The notes beneath the pieces are model-generated. The model saw only the letters and a list, made by a program, of their open reading frames with translations, did not search any database and had not been told where the DNA came from. A stretch of 64,000 nt of DNA from Amoebophrya sp. A120. Lineage: Eukaryota; Sar; Dinophyceae; Syndiniales; Amoebophryaceae. Of this stretch, positions 62,566 through 64,000 are shown piece after piece (positions within the stretch are counted from its first letter, which is position 1; every line of letters starts with the position of its first letter). Where the stretch lies: positions 3,888,918-3,952,917 of the forward strand of contig CAJINV010000005.1 in the NCBI GenBank assembly GCA_905178155.1. The letters run 5' to 3'. Made by a program: the position numbers and the translations under genes.

Positions 62566-63600
62566 TCATGTGCCGCGTGCTTTCGGGCTAAAAGAGACCA
62601 CCGGCTTCTCGACCTTGAGCCCGGAAACCATGTCGCCGTTTTCGTACAGAAGTCGCACGGTGCAATTGTCATTTTCTAGACTTCGCTTGCCCGCCTCGAG
62701 GATCGCGGTCACCATCAGCGTCGTCTTTCCCGTCGGCAGGTCGCAGTCGCAGTCTTTGGCAGTCCTTTTTCCCTCGTTGATCTCTTTCGCGGCCTCGACA
62801 AATTTCTGGAAGCTGACGTAGCCGTACCCGCTTTGCCCGCAGTAGCAATTTCGGGAGTCGGGCACGTTGCGAATGTACAGCGGATTCAGCGACTGCAAGC
62901 CGTTCGTTTGCTCGCCGGCAAACGTGTACCCCCGGTGACACTGGTCCGTCGTTATTTCGCCCTTCTCCATGAGGCAGAAAAAGCGCTGCTGACTGTGCAC
63001 ATCCGACTTTGCCGCGGTCCACGAGGCCGTGTACGTCGCGTGCCCAAAGGTTTTCGGCGACGGGGCTGCCGCGCTTTCGCTCTCTTGCGGCGTCGTCGCT
63101 GACGATGCTGCAGCAACATCCTCAACGTTAATATTTTCCCACTCCGCCATGAGCGTAATCGTGTCTTCGCAGGGACCTGTAGTGTAGACACAATCAGATG
63201 AATCTTCATCACGTGGTCGCAGGAGAAGCACAGGCTTGTGCACGAAAACACGATTTAGAGCATTGCTCGCCTGCCTTTGCGCTAATACAAGCACACACGC
63301 ACATGGTAGTTTTTGCGACGTTACTAAACAGGTACAAAGATGACGACGGGCACAAAAGTGAAAGTCGGTAAAAAAGCTTTCGGGACGAGATATTAAAACC
63401 AAAATACGTCCTAGCAGCTCCTCTGCGACGCCCGTCGACGCGAGGGCACGGACCGATACGCACCGGGCGCGACCTTGCATCATCCAGACGTGAAGGTCCA
63501 CGTGGTGTGAATTCAAGTAGTAGGAAATATCGCTTGAGAGGCCGGCCCACGAGCGGAAGGTCTCCAGCTGAAATTTTGGCTGCGACATGTGGGAGATGCA
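62566..63600 (-). CDS. Gfo/Idh/MocA-family oxidoreductase, C-terminal part
   Basis: Two exons, 63408-63600 (preceded by a CAG acceptor) and 62566-63176, are joined by a GT-AG intron; the earlier exons with the Rossmann fold lie outside the window. Exon A has SDISYYLNSHHVDLHVWMMQ followed by ALASTGVAEELLG. Exon B has CEDTITLMAEWENINVE, then ATYTASWTAAKSDVHSQQRF, GEITTDQCHRGYTF, LQSLNPLYIRNV and GYGYVSFQKFVEAAKEIN. I recognise this order from the C-terminal substrate-binding domain of this NAD(P)-dependent family. The end is unusual: a Cys-rich insert (NCYCGQ, CDCDLP) and an extra 60-residue tail. Substrate unknown. Confidence 0.75.
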   Translation of the reverse strand, partial: CISHMSQPKFQLETFRSWAGLSSDISYYLNSHHVDLHVWMMQGRARCVSVRALASTGVAEELLGRILVLISRPESFFTDFHFCARRHLCTCLVTSQKLPCACVLVLAQRQASNALNRVFVHKPVLLLRPRDEDSSDCVYTTGPCEDTITLMAEWENINVEDVAAASSATTPQESESAAAPSPKTFGHATYTASWTAAKSDVHSQQRFFCLMEKGEITTDQCHRGYTFAGEQTNGLQSLNPLYIRNVPDSRNCYCGQSGYGYVSFQKFVEAAKEINEGKRTAKDCDCDLPTGKTTLMVTAILEAGKRSLENDNCTVRLLYENGDMVSGLKVEKPVVSFSPKARGT

Positions 63601-64000
63601 CTGCAAACATGGTCGTGCTGTCAGGATGCTATCAGAAGCAAAGGCAGTGACGCGAAAATCGATCACGTGCACTCGAAAATTCTAGCTAATATTTCTCGTG
63701 CTCTACTACGCAACCATATGCAACATGTGCACCGAGCAACAGTGCGCCATGCAGGACTCTTATCTCAGCAACGTGACATGCAAGCATTGGTGAAGGTTCT
63801 TGCCCTGACCTTGATGTGACCATGATGCATCTGCAGGATAAAGCTCGTGAAAAAGTTAAACCGACCCAGATCACCGCTGTGAATGCGCAATTTATGCACA
63901 TGAAATTCGGGTTGAGCGAGTCAAAATCTGCGGTGTTCAATAACGAATTGCGTCAGCTCTTATTTGAAAAGCCTTACAGCGATTGAAGATACACGGGTCA
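63601..64000 (+). other. Edge region with two protein-like plus-strand frames of odd style
   Basis: The minus-strand oxidoreductase should have an intron here. Instead, the plus strand carries a frame with KIDHVHSKILANISRALLRN ending at TGA 63817-63819. An overlapping frame from ATG 63823 (MMHLQDKAREKVKPTQITAV, ending LRQLLFEKPYSD) stops at 63984-63986. Both read like compact prokaryote-style genes in tandem. No ribosome-binding site was confirmed. This could be an assembly chimera, a transfer or chance. Confidence 0.35.

Overview
This 64 kb window is nuclear DNA from a eukaryote with intron-rich genes on both strands. The best match I can give is a syndinian dinoflagellate of the Amoebophrya type. 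The reason is that coding exons are interrupted again and again by short elements with terminal inverted repeats (TIRs), each flanked by a duplication of about 5 bp of coding sequence. Removing the element plus one copy of the duplication restores the reading frame. This is the signature of introner elements (transposon-derived introns), which are known in Amoebophrya genomes. I did not recognise a dinoflagellate spliced-leader sequence, so the lineage is an inference.

I count 28 introner-like insertions. Family A has TIRs carrying TGTCTGGGTCTGGAAG, with a diverged A2 subgroup. Family B carries TAAAAACGTCCCCA, family C GGAAAAATCCCTCC and family D AAAAAAGCTGGCAGG. E and F are seen once each, and a few copies are degenerate. 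They lie in both orientations relative to transcription. Joining exons across them gives complete frames for a membrane RING E3 ligase, a CSB/ERCC6-like repair ATPase (nine insertions), a Deg/HtrA-type protease (four), a UDP-glycosyltransferase (two) and several small proteins.

Layout. 0-11 kb: an unrecognised gene cut by the left edge, two small unknown genes, the RING E3 ligase gene (4.9-7.7 kb) and a lysine-rich membrane protein gene (8.6-10.7 kb) whose introner carries a nested SINE-like insertion. 11.8-13.6 kb: a single-exon METTL21-type methyltransferase. 13.6-21 kb: a full-length non-LTR retrotransposon ORF (endonuclease plus reverse transcriptase, minus strand) between two AT-rich gene-free blocks. 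21.6-29 kb: small putative secreted proteins, a type I membrane protein with repeated modules and a frame break, and two further unrecognised genes. 29.8-33.4 kb: the glycosyltransferase. 33.8-41.6 kb: the CSB-like ATPase. 43-47.2 kb: four small genes and a SCAMP. 47.7-53.6 kb: the Deg protease. 53.6-57.3 kb: nothing recognised. 57.3-61.7 kb: an MFS-type transporter with a very large central loop. 62.6 kb to the edge: the C-terminal half of a Gfo/Idh/MocA oxidoreductase, with odd plus-strand ORFs in the last 400 bases.

The genes do not form a pathway; this looks like an ordinary gene neighbourhood colonised by introners. Exon boundaries were worked out by hand from frame continuity. They are firm where GT-AG or a target duplication fixes them and are flagged where not.
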